A stretch of 64,000 bases of DNA from the NCBI GenBank assembly GCA_027531255.1, contig JAPZRU010000008.1:186001-250000 (forward strand), given 5' to 3'. The DNA is from Steroidobacteraceae bacterium (GTDB lineage: Bacteria > Pseudomonadota > Gammaproteobacteria > Steroidobacterales > Steroidobacteraceae). Positions 17,277 through 26,860 of the stretch are shown here, in pieces (position 1 is the stretch's first letter; every line of letters starts with the position of its first letter). The notes under the pieces were generated by a model. The model did no database searches and had not been told where the DNA came from. It worked only from the letters and a program-made list of their open reading frames with translations. Position numbers and translations under genes: made by a program.

Positions 17277-17614
17277 GCTGAGACCCTCCCTGGTCCTGCG
17301 ACAGGCACTTCCGTGCGTGTCGCTCGCGGGGCCGCATCCGTCGGCCCGCCCCCGTATCTGGCCGTCGCGGGGGCGCTGCCGTCAAGCTCGCTGCGGGGCG
17401 GAGCCCGCCGGAACGCTGCCGCGAGCGCCGCGTGCGGTGCGTAGTTGGTGGAGTCCGGTCGAGGGACGCGCGCGGCCGTGCCAGCCGCGATGCGGTGGGG
17501 TCACTCGAGGCAGACGATCACCTTCGCCGAGTGGCTCCGCCAGTTGATCGGGATCACGAAAGGGCGCGCGGCGGTGACGCAGGCCGCGCTCTTGCGGCGG
17601 CCCGAAACGCCGAT

Positions 17615-17825
17615 CACGCCGGTGTACTCGTGCACGGTCGGGGGACCGTCGGTCGCGAGATTCGGCTCATCTCGGGCATCTTCAGGTCCATCGTCACCAC
17701 GTCGGGGTCCGTGCGCTCGAACACTTCGAGGGCCTCGCGCCCGTCGAGCGGTACGCAGGCGGGTCGCGCCTTGTTCCAGCGCGCCGGGCACAGGGCCGCG
17801 TCGCGCGGGAGAAAGCGCCATGTGA
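17615..17825 (-). pseudogene. Remnant of a response-regulator receiver domain
   Basis: One minus-strand frame reads PLDGREALEVFERTDPDVVTMDLKMPEM, written here in two parts (PLDGREALEVFE and RTDPDVVTMDLKMPEM). That is the middle of a CheY-like receiver with its phosphoacceptor Asp. The N-terminal acidic pocket is missing, no start codon with a ribosome site precedes it, and after MPEM the expected Gly/Asp and the later Thr and Lys are absent before a stop at 17,615. It is therefore a fragment left by deletion, not a working regulator. Confidence 0.5.
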
Positions 17826-18009
17826 CTCCTGCCGGGGACCCGGACCCGTCGGACGCGGCGGATAGTGGCGGGGCTTCACCGACAGCCGGCGTGGGGGGAT
17901 TTCACACTTTTCGACCTGCAGGTCCTGGACGGTGGCCGCGGTCCGACGAGCGGCACGTCCTCCCGCCGAATGTCGGGGGGCGCGCTGGCCGCGTGGCATC
18001 GCCATGGGC

Positions 18010-18015
18010 GACAAT
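18010..18015 (+). promoter_or_regulatory. Putative -10 element for a leaderless ygiQ transcript
   Basis: GACAAT lies exactly 6 bases before ATG 18022, matching the spacing at other genes of the window. No strong -35 is seen (TGGCCG at 17,986 is weak). Confidence 0.35.
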
Positions 18016-18021
18016 GACCGG

Positions 18022-20322
18022 ATGGCCGCCATTCCGCAGTCCGCGCCGCGAGAGCTGTTCGGTTATCGCAAGTACTGGGCGCACCGTTTCGGCACCGCGC
18101 CTTTCCTCCCGATGTCCCGGGAGGAAATGGACGCGCTCGGCTGGGATTCCTGCGACGTGATCGTCGTGACGGGCGATGCGTACGTGGATCACCCGAGCTT
18201 TGGCATGGCCATCGTCGGCCGCCTGCTCGAGGCGCAGGGCTTTCGTGTCGGCATCGTCGGCCAGCCGGACTGGCGGAGCGCGGACCCGTGGCGCGGCCTC
18301 GGCCGGCCGAACCTGTTCTTCGGCATCACGGCCGGCAACATGGACTCGATGGTCAACCGCTACACGTCGGATCGCCGCGTGCGCAGCGACGACGCCTACA
18401 CGCCGCACGGCGAGGGCGGCAAGCGGCCGGACCGCTCGGTGATCGTGTACTCGCAGCGCGCCCGCGAGGCGTACCCCGACGTGCCGATCGTGATCGGCGG
18501 CATCGAGGCTTCGCTCCGGCGCATCGCGCACTTCGACTACTGGTCGGAGAAGGTGCGCCGGTCGGTGCTGTTCGACTCGAAGGCCGACCTGCTCGTCTAC
18601 GGCAACGGGGAGCGGCAGATCGTCGAGATCGCGCACCGGCTCGCGGCCGGCGAGCGCATCGAGTCGCTGACCGACATCCGCGGCACCGCCTTTGCGCGAC
18701 GCGCCACGCCGGAAGGCTGGATCGAGATCGACTCCACCACGATCGACACGCCTGGGCCGCTGAACCCGCCGGTCGACCCCTACGCGATGGAGGAGGACAT
18801 CCGAAAGGCCAACGCGGCCGCGGGCTCAGGGCCCGATGCTGCGCAGGCGACCGCCGAGCCGGGCGTCCAGGTGGTCCGCTTCACGCGCCGCGTGAAGACC
18901 GTGGACCGCGGCCGCAGCGTGATCCGGCTGCCCTCGTACGACGCGGTGCGCGACGACCCGGTGCTGTACGCGCACGCCTCGCGCATCCTCCATCTCGAGG
19001 CGAACCCCGGCAACGCGCGCGCGCTCGTGCAGCGGCACGCGGACGTGGACGTGTGGCTCAACCCGCCGCCGATCCCGCTGACGACGAAGGAGATGGACGC
19101 GATCTACGAGCTGCCGTACCGGCGGGTGCCGCACCCGGTCTACGGCGACGCGAACATCCCCGCGTACAAGATGATCCGCTTCTCGGTGACGATCCAGCGC
19201 GGTTGCTTCGGCGGCTGCACGTTCTGCTCGATCACCGAGCACGAGGGCCGGATCATCCAGAGCCGCTCCGAGGACTCGATCATCCGCGAGGTCGAGCAGG
19301 TGCGCGACGGCGTGCCCGGCTTCACCGGCGTGATCTCGGACCTCGGCGGGCCGACCGCGAACATGTACCGGCTGGCGTGCAAGTCGCGCGAGATCGAACA
19401 GGCCTGCCGCAAGCCCTCGTGCGTCTATCCGGGCATCTGCCCGAACCTGAACACCGACCACGCACCGCTGATCCGGCTGTACCGGCGCGCACGCGCGCTG
19501 CCGGGCATCAAGAAGGTGCTGATCGCGTCCGGCGTGCGCTACGACCTCGCGGTCGAGTCCCCGGAGTACGTGAAGGAGCTCGCAAGCCACCACGTCGGCG
19601 GCTACCTCAAGATCGCTCCGGAGGCGATCGGCGAGGGCCCGCTGTCGAAGATGATGAAGCCGGGCGTCGGCTCCTACTACCGATTCAAGGAACTGTTCGA
19701 CCGCTACTCGAAGGAGGCGGGCAAGGAGCAGTACCTGATCCCGTACTTCATCGCCGCGCATCCGGGCACCACCGACGAGGACATGCTCGAGCTCGCGCTG
19801 TGGCTGAAGCAGAACGGCTTCCGCGCCGACCAGGTGCAGGCGTTCCTGCCCTCGCCGATGGCGACGGCGACCGCGATGTGGCACTCCGGCAAGAACCCGT
19901 TGAAGAAGGTCACGCAGGACTCTGAAGAGGTCGTGATCCCCAAGGGACTCAAGCAGCGCCGCCTGCACAAGGCCTTCCTGCGCTACCACGACGCGAACAA
20001 CTGGCCGCTGCTGCGCGAGGCGCTGAAGCGGATGGGCCGCGCGGACCTGATCGGCAGCGGCAAGCACCACCTGGTGCCGCCGTGGCAACCGGCGGGCACC
20101 GGCGGCACGCCGGAAGGCGTCCGGCGTGCCGTCGCACCGGGCACGAAATTCCGTACCCAGCACACGGGGCTGCCGCCGGCGCCGAAGTCGAGCGGTCGCG
20201 TCCGGGGTGCGCCGTCCACGCCGGGCCCGAAGGCCGCCGCCAGCCCGGCCGCGCGCTCGTCCGGCGGTCGCCCGGCATACGGGCCGGGCTCGCGCGGCAC
20301 GCGTCCGCCCCGACCGCGGTGA
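18022..20322 (+). CDS. ygiQ: YgiQ-family radical SAM protein (UPF0313)
   Basis: 766 residues from ATG 18022; ATG 18004 in the same frame is an alternative. The start was chosen because family homology begins at [19 protein letters not shown] and a GACAAT box sits 6 bases upstream. The N-terminal B12-binding-like domain (about 30-190) includes [14 protein letters not shown]. The radical SAM cluster motif CFGGCTFC, a CxxxCxxC site, is at about 395. A Pro/Gly/Arg-rich, probably disordered tail fills the last 80 residues. Its reaction is not established in the family. The stop overlaps the next start (GTGA). Confidence 0.92.
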   Translation: MAAIPQSAPRELFGYRKYWAHRFGTAPFLPMSREEMDALGWDSCDVIVVTGDAYVDHPSFGMAIVGRLLEAQGFRVGIVGQPDWRSADPWRGLGRPNLFFGITAGNMDSMVNRYTSDRRVRSDDAYTPHGEGGKRPDRSVIVYSQRAREAYPDVPIVIGGIEASLRRIAHFDYWSEKVRRSVLFDSKADLLVYGNGERQIVEIAHRLAAGERIESLTDIRGTAFARRATPEGWIEIDSTTIDTPGPLNPPVDPYAMEEDIRKANAAAGSGPDAAQATAEPGVQVVRFTRRVKTVDRGRSVIRLPSYDAVRDDPVLYAHASRILHLEANPGNARALVQRHADVDVWLNPPPIPLTTKEMDAIYELPYRRVPHPVYGDANIPAYKMIRFSVTIQRGCFGGCTFCSITEHEGRIIQSRSEDSIIREVEQVRDGVPGFTGVISDLGGPTANMYRLACKSREIEQACRKPSCVYPGICPNLNTDHAPLIRLYRRARALPGIKKVLIASGVRYDLAVESPEYVKELASHHVGGYLKIAPEAIGEGPLSKMMKPGVGSYYRFKELFDRYSKEAGKEQYLIPYFIAAHPGTTDEDMLELALWLKQNGFRADQVQAFLPSPMATATAMWHSGKNPLKKVTQDSEEVVIPKGLKQRRLHKAFLRYHDANNWPLLREALKRMGRADLIGSGKHHLVPPWQPAGTGGTPEGVRRAVAPGTKFRTQHTGLPPAPKSSGRVRGAPSTPGPKAAASPAARSSGGRPAYGPGSRGTRPPRPR

Positions 20323-20750
20323 GCCGCGAACCGGCGCGCGTCGCCGCGAGCCCGGCGTCGGCACCCGCGTGGTCCGCGGTCGGCCCCTTCGAGCGCCGCA
20401 CGCCCGCCGACGCAGGCGCCGTGCGCTACCAGCGCGCCGACGGGGGTGAATGGGCGGCCGAGGCGGACGCGCCGACGCACTGGCCGGCGCGCGTGCAGCA
20501 CATCCACGTCGAGCGTCCGGCAGCAGCGGGCCCGTCGCAGGCGAAGCTCGGCGGTCCCGACGGCGAACTGCGCGTTGCGCTGCGCCGTTGGTCGGCGCAC
20601 GAACCCGCTCGCGGTCTGTACGATCCGTCGCTCGCCGGCTTCGCGCCTTCGGACCGCGAACGACGGATCGTCCGCTGGCTGCTGCGGCTGCTGAGGGTGC
20701 CGGGCGCGACGCGGCTGCTCCGCGCGTGGCACGCGAGCCGCTCGGGCTGA
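20319..20750 (+). CDS. Small hypothetical protein downstream of ygiQ
   Basis: 143 residues from GTG 20319, overlapping the ygiQ stop as GTGA, an arrangement seen for several real gene pairs here. I recognise no domain. The middle has [14 protein letters not shown], and the C-terminus is an Arg/Leu-rich amphipathic segment ([20 protein letters not shown]) that could touch membrane or nucleic acid. There is no ribosome site of its own, so expression would depend on coupling to ygiQ. It could be a chance frame, although its third-position GC pattern is high like its neighbours. Confidence 0.4.
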   Translation: MSREPARVAASPASAPAWSAVGPFERRTPADAGAVRYQRADGGEWAAEADAPTHWPARVQHIHVERPAAAGPSQAKLGGPDGELRVALRRWSAHEPARGLYDPSLAGFAPSDRERRIVRWLLRLLRVPGATRLLRAWHASRSG

Positions 20751-20795
20751 CGCTGCCGTCGCCGCCGCGGCCGGCGCACTGCCGGGGCGCCCGGC

Positions 20796-20824
20796 TTGCC
20801 CGTCACGCGGGCGGCCCGCACAAT
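20796..20824 (+). promoter_or_regulatory. Putative sigma-70 promoter of the threonine operon
   Basis: TTGCCC (20,796-20,801), a 17-base spacer, then CACAAT (20,819-20,824), placing the transcript start about 25 bases before thrA. A leader peptide rich in Thr or Ile codons, as in the E. coli thr attenuator, is not present. Confidence 0.45.
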
Positions 20825-20855
20825 TGCGCGTTGCGTTGATCCGGGGCGTACTGGC

Positions 20856-23354
20856 ATGACGAGCGGCGAGCCGCAGGCCCGCGAGTGGGTCGTTCACAAG
20901 TTCGGGGGCTCGTCGGTCGCGAACGCCGAGTGCATCGCGCGGGTCGCGGGCCTCGTCGAGGCCGACCGCCACGCCCGGGTCGGCGTGGTGCTCTCCGCCT
21001 GCAAGGGCGTCACCGACGGCCTGCTCGAGCTCGTGGCACTCGCGGAGCGCCAGGATCCGGCGTGCCAGATCCGCCTCGATGCGCTGCGCGAGCGCCACGT
21101 CGGCATCGCGACGGAACTGCTGAAGGCCGACGGTGCACGCGCCTACGTCGAGCAGCTCGACAGGGACGTCCGCGACATCGGCGGCATCCTGCAGGCCGTC
21201 GCGCTGATCCGCTCCGCGGGGCGCCACATCCGCGACGTCGTCTCCGGCTACGGCGAGATCTGGTCCACGCGCCTGTTCGCGGCGCTCCTGCGCGAGCGCC
21301 AGGTCCGCAGCGGGCCGGTGCTCTGGGTGGACGCGCGCCAGGTGGTCGTCGTCGAGTGGGGCCCGCTCGGCCCCTCGGTGCAGTGGGAGGCCTCGCAGGC
21401 CAAGCTCGACGCGCTCGTTGCCGCGGACTTCGCCGGCACGCTCGTGATCACCGGTTTCATCGCGGCGGACCGCCAGGGCGTGCCCACCACTCTCGGCCGC
21501 AACGGCAGCGATTTCTCGGGCTCCATCTTCGGCGCGCTGCTCGGCGCGGCCGAGATCGTGATCTGGACCGACGTGGACGGCGTGCTCTCCGCGGACCCGC
21601 GGCGCGTGCCGGACGCCAAGGTCATCGACTCGCTGTCGTACAACGAGGCGATGGAGCTCGCGTACTTCGGCGCCAAGGTGATCCATCCGCAGACGATGGC
21701 GCCCGCCGTCGCGCGCGAGATCCCGATCTGGATCCGCAACACCTTCAATGCGACGCACCCGGGCACGCTGATAACCGCGCGACCGCAGTCCAACCTGCAG
21801 GTCAAAGGCATCACGACCATCGACCGGATCGCGCTGGTGAACCTCGAGGGTGCCGGCATGATCGGCGTGCCGGGCACCGCGCACCGGCTGTTCGGCGCGT
21901 TGCGCGACGCGGGCATCTCCGTGATCCTGATCTCGCAGGGCTCGTCCGAGCACTCGATCTGCTTTGCGATCCCCGAGGACCAGGCCGTGATCTCGGAGGC
22001 GCTCGTGCGCCGCGCGTTCGAGACGGAACTGCGCGAGGGCCAGATCCAGCGGGTCGAGGTGTCGCGCGAGTGCGCGATCCTGGCGGTGGTCGGCGACGGC
22101 ATGGCGGGCAGCCACGGCGTCGCGGCGAAGGTGTTCGGGACGCTGGGCGACGCCGCGGTCAACATCCGCGCGATCGCGCAGGGCGCCTCCGAGCGCAACA
22201 TCTCGGTCGTGATCGAGTCGCGGAACGCGGCGCGCGCGCTGCGCGCGGTGCATTCCGGCTTCTATCTGTCGCCGCACACGGTGTCGCTCGGCCTGATCGG
22301 GCCCGGACTGGTCGGCGGCGCGCTGCTCGACCAGCTGGCTTCGCAGGTCGACCGGCTCAGCCGCGACTTCAACCTCGACCTGCGCGTGCGCGGCATCCTG
22401 ACCTCGAAACGCATGCTGCTCGTGGACGGCGCGGTGGATCTCGCGCGCTGGCGCGAGCAGCTGGCCGCCGACGGGCGCCCGGCCGATCTCGAGGCCTTCG
22501 TGCGGCACGTGCACGCCGACCACCTGCCGCACGCCGCGATGCTCGACTGCACCGCGAGCGGCGAGGTCGCGCAGCACTACGCGCGGTGGCTGGCGGCCGG
22601 CATGCACGTGGTGACGCCGAACAAGAAGGCGAACTCGGGCCCGCTCGCCTACTGCGAATCCATCCGCGAGGCGCGCCGCACCGCCGGCACGCACTACCTC
22701 TACGAGGCGACGGTCGGCGCCGGCCTGCCGGTGATCCAGACGATCCGCGACCTCCGCGAGACCGGCGACGAGGTGACCTCGATCGAGGGCATCTTCTCGG
22801 GCACGCTGGCCTACCTGTTCAACGTCTACGACGGCAGCGAGCCGTTTTCGGCAATCGTCCGTGCGGCCAAGGCCAAGGGCTACACCGAGCCCGATCCGCG
22901 CGATGACCTGTCGGGCACGGACGTGGCGCGCAAGCTGATCATCCTGGCGCGCGAGATCGGGCTGAAGCTCGAGCTCTCGGACGTCGAGGTCGAGAGCCTC
23001 GTGCCCGCGGCGCTCGTGGGTGGCACGGCCGAGGCGTTCCTCGAGCGGCTGCCGGAGTTCGACGCGCGGATGCAGGAACGCTACGCCGAGGCCACCGCGG
23101 CAGGCTCGGTGCTGCGCTACGTCGGGCGGCTCGATGCGCGTGCGGGCCGCGCGACCGTCGGGCTCGTCCGATTGCCGCGCAAGCACCCGTTCGCGAACAT
23201 CGCGCTCACTGACAACGTCGTCAGGTTCGCCACGCGGCGCTACTGCGACAACCCGCTGATCGTGCAGGGTCCGGGCGCCGGGCCCGAGGTCACCGCGGGC
23301 GGCGTGTTCGGCGACCTGCTGCGACTCTGCGCCTATCTCGGCGCGAAGATCTGA
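20856..23354 (+). CDS. thrA: Bifunctional aspartokinase / homoserine dehydrogenase
   Basis: 832 residues from ATG 20856. The aspartokinase domain opens with VVHKFGGSSVANAE (about 12-25) and contains GRNGSDFSGSIFGALLGAA (about 216) and AMELAYFGAKVIHPQT. Two ACT domains follow (about 315-470), one with SVILISQGSSEHSICF and the other with NIRAIAQGASERNISVVI, the usual site of threonine inhibition. The homoserine dehydrogenase half starts near 475 (LGLIGPGLVGGALLDQL) and includes TPNKKANSGPLAYCE and GIFSGTLAYLFN. It makes aspartyl phosphate and later homoserine. It is first in thrABC; thrB begins 8 bases downstream. Confidence 0.95.
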   Translation: MTSGEPQAREWVVHKFGGSSVANAECIARVAGLVEADRHARVGVVLSACKGVTDGLLELVALAERQDPACQIRLDALRERHVGIATELLKADGARAYVEQLDRDVRDIGGILQAVALIRSAGRHIRDVVSGYGEIWSTRLFAALLRERQVRSGPVLWVDARQVVVVEWGPLGPSVQWEASQAKLDALVAADFAGTLVITGFIAADRQGVPTTLGRNGSDFSGSIFGALLGAAEIVIWTDVDGVLSADPRRVPDAKVIDSLSYNEAMELAYFGAKVIHPQTMAPAVAREIPIWIRNTFNATHPGTLITARPQSNLQVKGITTIDRIALVNLEGAGMIGVPGTAHRLFGALRDAGISVILISQGSSEHSICFAIPEDQAVISEALVRRAFETELREGQIQRVEVSRECAILAVVGDGMAGSHGVAAKVFGTLGDAAVNIRAIAQGASERNISVVIESRNAARALRAVHSGFYLSPHTVSLGLIGPGLVGGALLDQLASQVDRLSRDFNLDLRVRGILTSKRMLLVDGAVDLARWREQLAADGRPADLEAFVRHVHADHLPHAAMLDCTASGEVAQHYARWLAAGMHVVTPNKKANSGPLAYCESIREARRTAGTHYLYEATVGAGLPVIQTIRDLRETGDEVTSIEGIFSGTLAYLFNVYDGSEPFSAIVRAAKAKGYTEPDPRDDLSGTDVARKLIILAREIGLKLELSDVEVESLVPAALVGGTAEAFLERLPEFDARMQERYAEATAAGSVLRYVGRLDARAGRATVGLVRLPRKHPFANIALTDNVVRFATRRYCDNPLIVQGPGAGPEVTAGGVFGDLLRLCAYLGAKI

Positions 23355-23362
23355 GGTGTTCC

Positions 23363-24316
23363 GTGAGTGAAGGGGTCCGCGAGCGGGCGACCGCGTTCGC
23401 GCCGGCGACGGTCGGCAACGTCGGCATCGGCTTCGACATCCTCGGCCACACGGTCGAGGCGCTCGGCGACCGCGTCACCGTCGTGCGTACGCCGGAGCGC
23501 GGCGTGGTGCGCATCCGCGAGATCACCGGCACCGTGACCGACCTGCCGCTGGAGGCGGAACGGAACACCGCCGGCCAGGCGCTGCTCTCGCTCGCACGGG
23601 CGCAGCGCATCCAGTTCGGCATGGACGTCTCCATCGAGAAGGGCATCCCGCTCGGATCCGGCCTCGGCGGGTCCGCCGCCTCGGCCGTCGCCGCGGTGGT
23701 GGCCGGCAACGCGCTGCTCGAGACGCCGCTGCCCAAGCTGCAGCTCCTCAAGTTCGCGATGCAGGGCGAGGCGGTCGCCAGCGGCTCGGTGCACGTCGAC
23801 AACATCGCGCCGAGCCTCTACGGCGGTCTCGTGCTCACGGTGGGCATCGACCATCCGCGGACCAAGCGGATCCCGGTGCCGAATGGCGTGCGCTGCGTGG
23901 TGGTGCACCCGCACATGTATCTCTCGACGCGCGAGGCGCGCCGCATCCTGAAGAAGCAGATCGACCTCGCCGACGTGGTCTGGCAGTGCGCGAACCTGGC
24001 TGGCTTCATCACGGCCTGTTACTCGGACGACCTCGATATGATGCGCGACGCCTTCGAGGACGTGTTGATCGAGCCGCAGCGTCAGGCGCTGATCCCGGGC
24101 TTCAAGTCGGTGAAGCAGGCGGCGATGTCGAACGGCGCGCTCGGCTGTTCGATCTCCGGCGCCGGCCCGACCGTGTTCGCGTGGGCCGAGGCCCCCTACG
24201 CCGATGGCATCCGCGCGGCGATGGTCGCCGCATTCCAGGAGCACGGGCTCGAGTCCGACCACTGGGTGTCCGCGATCGAGGGCGAGGGGGCGCGCCTCGT
24301 GGACGGATCCGGCTGA
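23363..24316 (+). CDS. thrB: Homoserine kinase
   Basis: 317 residues from GTG 23363, 8 bases after the thrA stop, with a TGAGGTG site overlapping that stop. GHMP-kinase motifs are TAFAPATVGNVGIGFDILG at the N-terminus, the ATP loop IPLGSGLGGSAASAVAAVVA (about 92-111), and a C-terminal GALGCSISGAGPTVFAW. It phosphorylates homoserine with ATP for threonine synthesis. The last base of its stop is the first base of the thrC ATG, so translation of the two is linked. Length and motifs are typical of gammaproteobacterial ThrB. Confidence 0.95.
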   Translation: MSEGVRERATAFAPATVGNVGIGFDILGHTVEALGDRVTVVRTPERGVVRIREITGTVTDLPLEAERNTAGQALLSLARAQRIQFGMDVSIEKGIPLGSGLGGSAASAVAAVVAGNALLETPLPKLQLLKFAMQGEAVASGSVHVDNIAPSLYGGLVLTVGIDHPRTKRIPVPNGVRCVVVHPHMYLSTREARRILKKQIDLADVVWQCANLAGFITACYSDDLDMMRDAFEDVLIEPQRQALIPGFKSVKQAAMSNGALGCSISGAGPTVFAWAEAPYADGIRAAMVAAFQEHGLESDHWVSAIEGEGARLVDGSG

Positions 24317-25641
24317 TGCGCTTCGTCAGTACGCGGGCGACCGCGGGGCAGGCTGCGCACGGCGCGACGCTCTCCGAGGCGCTGGCACGCGGGATCGCGC
24401 CGGACGGCGGCCTGTACGTTCCGGAACGGTTTCCGGCGCTCGGCACCGCCGAGTTCGACGGCTGCGCGACGCTGCCCGAGGTGGCGGAACGCCTGCTGGC
24501 ACCCTTCTTCGCGGGCGACCCCCTGGCGCCGCAGCTGGGCGCGATCGTGCGCGAGGCCTTCGACTTCCCGGTCCCGCTGGTGCGGCTCCACCCGAGCCCC
24601 GCCGGCGGCGTCGACGACGACGCGCACGTACTGGAGCTGTTCCACGGCCCGACGGCGGCGTTCAAGGATTTCGGCGCACGTTTTCTAGCCGCGTGCCTCG
24701 CGCGCATCCCGCGCGCGGATTCGCGCCCCCTGACGATCCTGGTCGCGACCTCCGGCGATACCGGCGGCGCGGTCGCCGCGGCGTTCCATCGCCGGCCCGG
24801 CACTCGGGTCGTCGTGCTCTACCCGAAGGGCCTCGTCTCGCCGCGGCAGGAGCGCCAGCTCACTTGCTGGGGCGACAACGTCACGTCGCTGTGCGTCGAG
24901 GGCACGTTCGACGACTGCCAGCGGCTCGTGAAGGCGGCGTTCGCCGACGAGCGGCTGCGCGCGGGCTACGAACTGTCCTCGGCCAACAGCATCAACGTCG
25001 GCCGGCTGCTGCCGCAGGCCTGCTACTACGCGCTCGCGAGCCTCGAGACCTGGCGGCGGGCCGGCAAGGCGCCGGGATTCGTCGTGCCCTCCGGCAACCT
25101 CGGCAACGTGCTGGCCTGCGTCTGGGCGCGACGGGTCGGTCTGCCGATCGGCGCGATCCTGATGGGCTTCAATGCGAACCGCACGGTGCCCGATTACGTG
25201 GAGCGGGGCGAGTGGCGGCCGCGGCCGAGCATCGCGACGCTGGCCTCGGCGATGGATGTCGGCAACCCGAGCAACATGGAGCGGCTGCGGCACCTGCACC
25301 CGGAATGGCGCGAACTCGCCGGCGCGGTCGGCGCGGTATCCGTCGGCGACGACGAGATCCGGGCGCGGATCCGCGCGGATCGTGGTGCGCTCGGTCAGAC
25401 CTGGTGCCCGCACACCGCGATCGCGGCCGAGGCCTATGCGCGGCTCTCGCCCGGCAAGCGCTCGGGAACGCCCTGGGTGCTGGTCGCGACCGCACACCCG
25501 GCCAAGTTCCCCGAGACGGTCGAGCCGCTCATCGGCGCACCGGTACCGGTGCCCGAACCGCTGGCGCGGCTGCTCGAACTGCCTTCGCGGGCGATCCCGA
25601 TCCCGGCGAGCCTCGATGCGCTGCGGGAGGCCCTGCCGTGA
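24316..25641 (+). CDS. thrC: Threonine synthase
   Basis: 441 residues from ATG 24316 (TGATG overlap with thrB). This PLP enzyme converts O-phosphohomoserine to threonine. The PLP lysine lies in HGPTAAFKDFGARFL (about 112-126). The phosphate-binding and substrate regions show VATSGDTGGAVAAAFH, SANSINVGRLLPQACYYA and VPSGNLGNVLACVWA. Length is close to E. coli ThrC (428). The stop overlaps the start of a NERD-domain gene (GTGA), so that gene is expected in the same transcript. Confidence 0.95.
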   Translation: MRFVSTRATAGQAAHGATLSEALARGIAPDGGLYVPERFPALGTAEFDGCATLPEVAERLLAPFFAGDPLAPQLGAIVREAFDFPVPLVRLHPSPAGGVDDDAHVLELFHGPTAAFKDFGARFLAACLARIPRADSRPLTILVATSGDTGGAVAAAFHRRPGTRVVVLYPKGLVSPRQERQLTCWGDNVTSLCVEGTFDDCQRLVKAAFADERLRAGYELSSANSINVGRLLPQACYYALASLETWRRAGKAPGFVVPSGNLGNVLACVWARRVGLPIGAILMGFNANRTVPDYVERGEWRPRPSIATLASAMDVGNPSNMERLRHLHPEWRELAGAVGAVSVGDDEIRARIRADRGALGQTWCPHTAIAAEAYARLSPGKRSGTPWVLVATAHPAKFPETVEPLIGAPVPVPEPLARLLELPSRAIPIPASLDALREALP

Positions 25642-26231
25642 CGCTCGACGAAGTGTCCCCGGGCCTGTGGCTCGGCATCGGCGGCACGACGCTGGCACTG
25701 GCCGGTGCGGCCACGGGCTATGCGTTCTGGCGCCGGTACCGCGCGCGTCGCGTGCTGCAGGAGCGCGTGGCCTCGGTCGCGCTCGAGAACCTGCAGGACG
25801 TGATCCTGCCGGACGGCAACGGCGGCTGGTTCCATGTCGACTTCCTGCTGCTGACGCAGTCGGGCGTGCTCGTCGTGGACCTGCGCGACGTGCCCGGCCT
25901 GCTGTTCGGCAGCGAGCAGATGACCGAGTGGACCGTGATGCAGAAGACCCGCCGCTTCACGTTCCCGAACCCGCTCGGCCCGCTCTACGACCGCATCGCG
26001 GTGGTGCGCCAGATCGCGGGCGACGGCGTGCCCGTCGAGGGCCGGGTCGTGTTCACCGACCGCGGCAACTTCCCGAAGGGCCATCCGCCGCACGTCACCC
26101 GGCTCGCCTCGCTGCCGGGCGAGTTCCCGATGCCGGATCGCGAGTTCGCGCGGCTCGCCGCGGCGCGTTTCCAGGACGGCTGGAAGCGGCTGCGCGAGGC
26201 GGCTTCCCCGAGCCCGCTCCGGCGCAACTGA
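25638..26231 (+). CDS. Membrane-anchored NERD-domain protein
   Basis: 197 residues from GTG 25638, overlapping the thrC stop. One N-terminal membrane helix (LWLGIGGTTLALAGAATGYAFW) is followed by a NERD-like fold: HVDFLLLTQSGVLVVDLRDVPG (given here as HVDFLLLTQSGVLVV then DLRDVPG) and GSEQMTEWTV resemble the nuclease-related core. The usual Glu-x-Lys of that core reads DLR, so catalysis is uncertain. NERD proteins occur in varied contexts and their roles are mostly unknown. Being at the end of a threonine operon is probably a matter of shared transcription, not pathway function. Confidence 0.65.
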   Translation: MTLDEVSPGLWLGIGGTTLALAGAATGYAFWRRYRARRVLQERVASVALENLQDVILPDGNGGWFHVDFLLLTQSGVLVVDLRDVPGLLFGSEQMTEWTVMQKTRRFTFPNPLGPLYDRIAVVRQIAGDGVPVEGRVVFTDRGNFPKGHPPHVTRLASLPGEFPMPDREFARLAAARFQDGWKRLREAASPSPLRRN

Positions 26232-26308
26232 GCGCTCAAGTCCGGGGCACCGGGCGCCGCTACACGGGATGCCGTGGGCCATCGGCAGCGCCCGAGTCCG
26301 GAGCCGAC

Positions 26309-26830
26309 ATGGTGATCAGTCTGGGTGGCGCAACGGTTCGCAGCTTCGTGCCCCAGGACGCCGCGCTGCTGGCGAGCCACGCCAACGATCCCGCGATCAT
26401 GGCCTACATGCACGATGCCGAGCCGCGGCGCTACACCGAGGCCGAGGCGGCGGCGTGGATCGAGGTGGTGCGGATGCAGTCGCCCGAGTGCCACTTCTCG
26501 ATCGCGCGCGGCGACGCGATCATCGGCGGCATCGGGCTGGAGCTCCAGCACGACATCTACGCGCACTCGGCGGAGCTGAGCTACTGGGTGGCCCGGCGTC
26601 ACTGGGGACAGGGCATAGCGACCCGCGCCGTCGGCGCGGTCACCGACTACGCGTTCTGGAAGCTGCGGCTGCAGCGGCTCTACGCGCGCGTGTTCGACGG
26701 CAACGTCGCCTCGCGGCGCGTGCTCGAGAAGTGCGCCTTCGAACTCGAGGGGCGCCTGCGGCGCGCCGCGCTGAAGCACGGCGCGCTCGCGGACCAGTTC
26801 CTGTACGCGAAGCTGCGCGTCTCGCACTGA
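26309..26830 (+). CDS. GNAT-family N-acetyltransferase (RimJ/RimL-like)
   Basis: 173 residues from ATG 26309 with a GGAG site 5-8 bases upstream. The acetyl-CoA motif reads LSYWVARRHWGQGIATRAVGA (split: LSYWVARRHWGQG and IATRAVGA, about 90-110), followed by LQRLYARVFDGNVASRRVLEKCAF, typical of ribosomal-protein and small-molecule acetyltransferases of the RimJ/RimL group. The acceptor is unknown. It ends just before a hairpin shared with the convergent peptidase gene. Confidence 0.85.
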   Translation: MVISLGGATVRSFVPQDAALLASHANDPAIMAYMHDAEPRRYTEAEAAAWIEVVRMQSPECHFSIARGDAIIGGIGLELQHDIYAHSAELSYWVARRHWGQGIATRAVGAVTDYAFWKLRLQRLYARVFDGNVASRRVLEKCAFELEGRLRRAALKHGALADQFLYAKLRVSH

Positions 26831-26832
26831 GG

Positions 26833-26852
26833 AAACGGGGTCAGACCCGTTT
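26833..26852. terminator. Bidirectional hairpin between convergent genes
   Basis: AAACGGG (26,833-26,839), loop GTCAGA, CCCGTTT (26,846-26,852). A T/A flank on both sides lets it act for the acetyltransferase on the plus strand and the peptidase on the minus strand, which end at 26,830 and 26,861. The core ACGGGGTCAGACCCGT resembles a dispersed element I recall from other proteobacterial genomes. Confidence 0.6.
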
Positions 26853-26860
26853 TCAGTGGA

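Larger units (their letters stand above)
17277..18021. other. Gene-poor 745-base stretch between the glycosyltransferase operon and ygiQ
   Basis: No intact gene is convincing here. The left end holds the ribosome site for the YdjC gene. A decayed response-regulator fragment lies at 17,615-17,825 on the minus strand, and a GACAAT hexamer at 18,010-18,015 may be the ygiQ -10 element. The remaining short open frames on both strands lack ribosome sites and recognisable domains. Confidence 0.6.

Noticed and set aside
17501-17821. A 106-codon minus-strand open frame in the gene-poor stretch as a real gene
   Set aside because: It is in a different frame from the receiver-like text and has no ribosome site or domain.
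20751-20855. A threonine-operon leader peptide and attenuator
   Set aside because: No short frame rich in Thr or Ile codons and no T-tract terminator between the promoter-like boxes and thrA.
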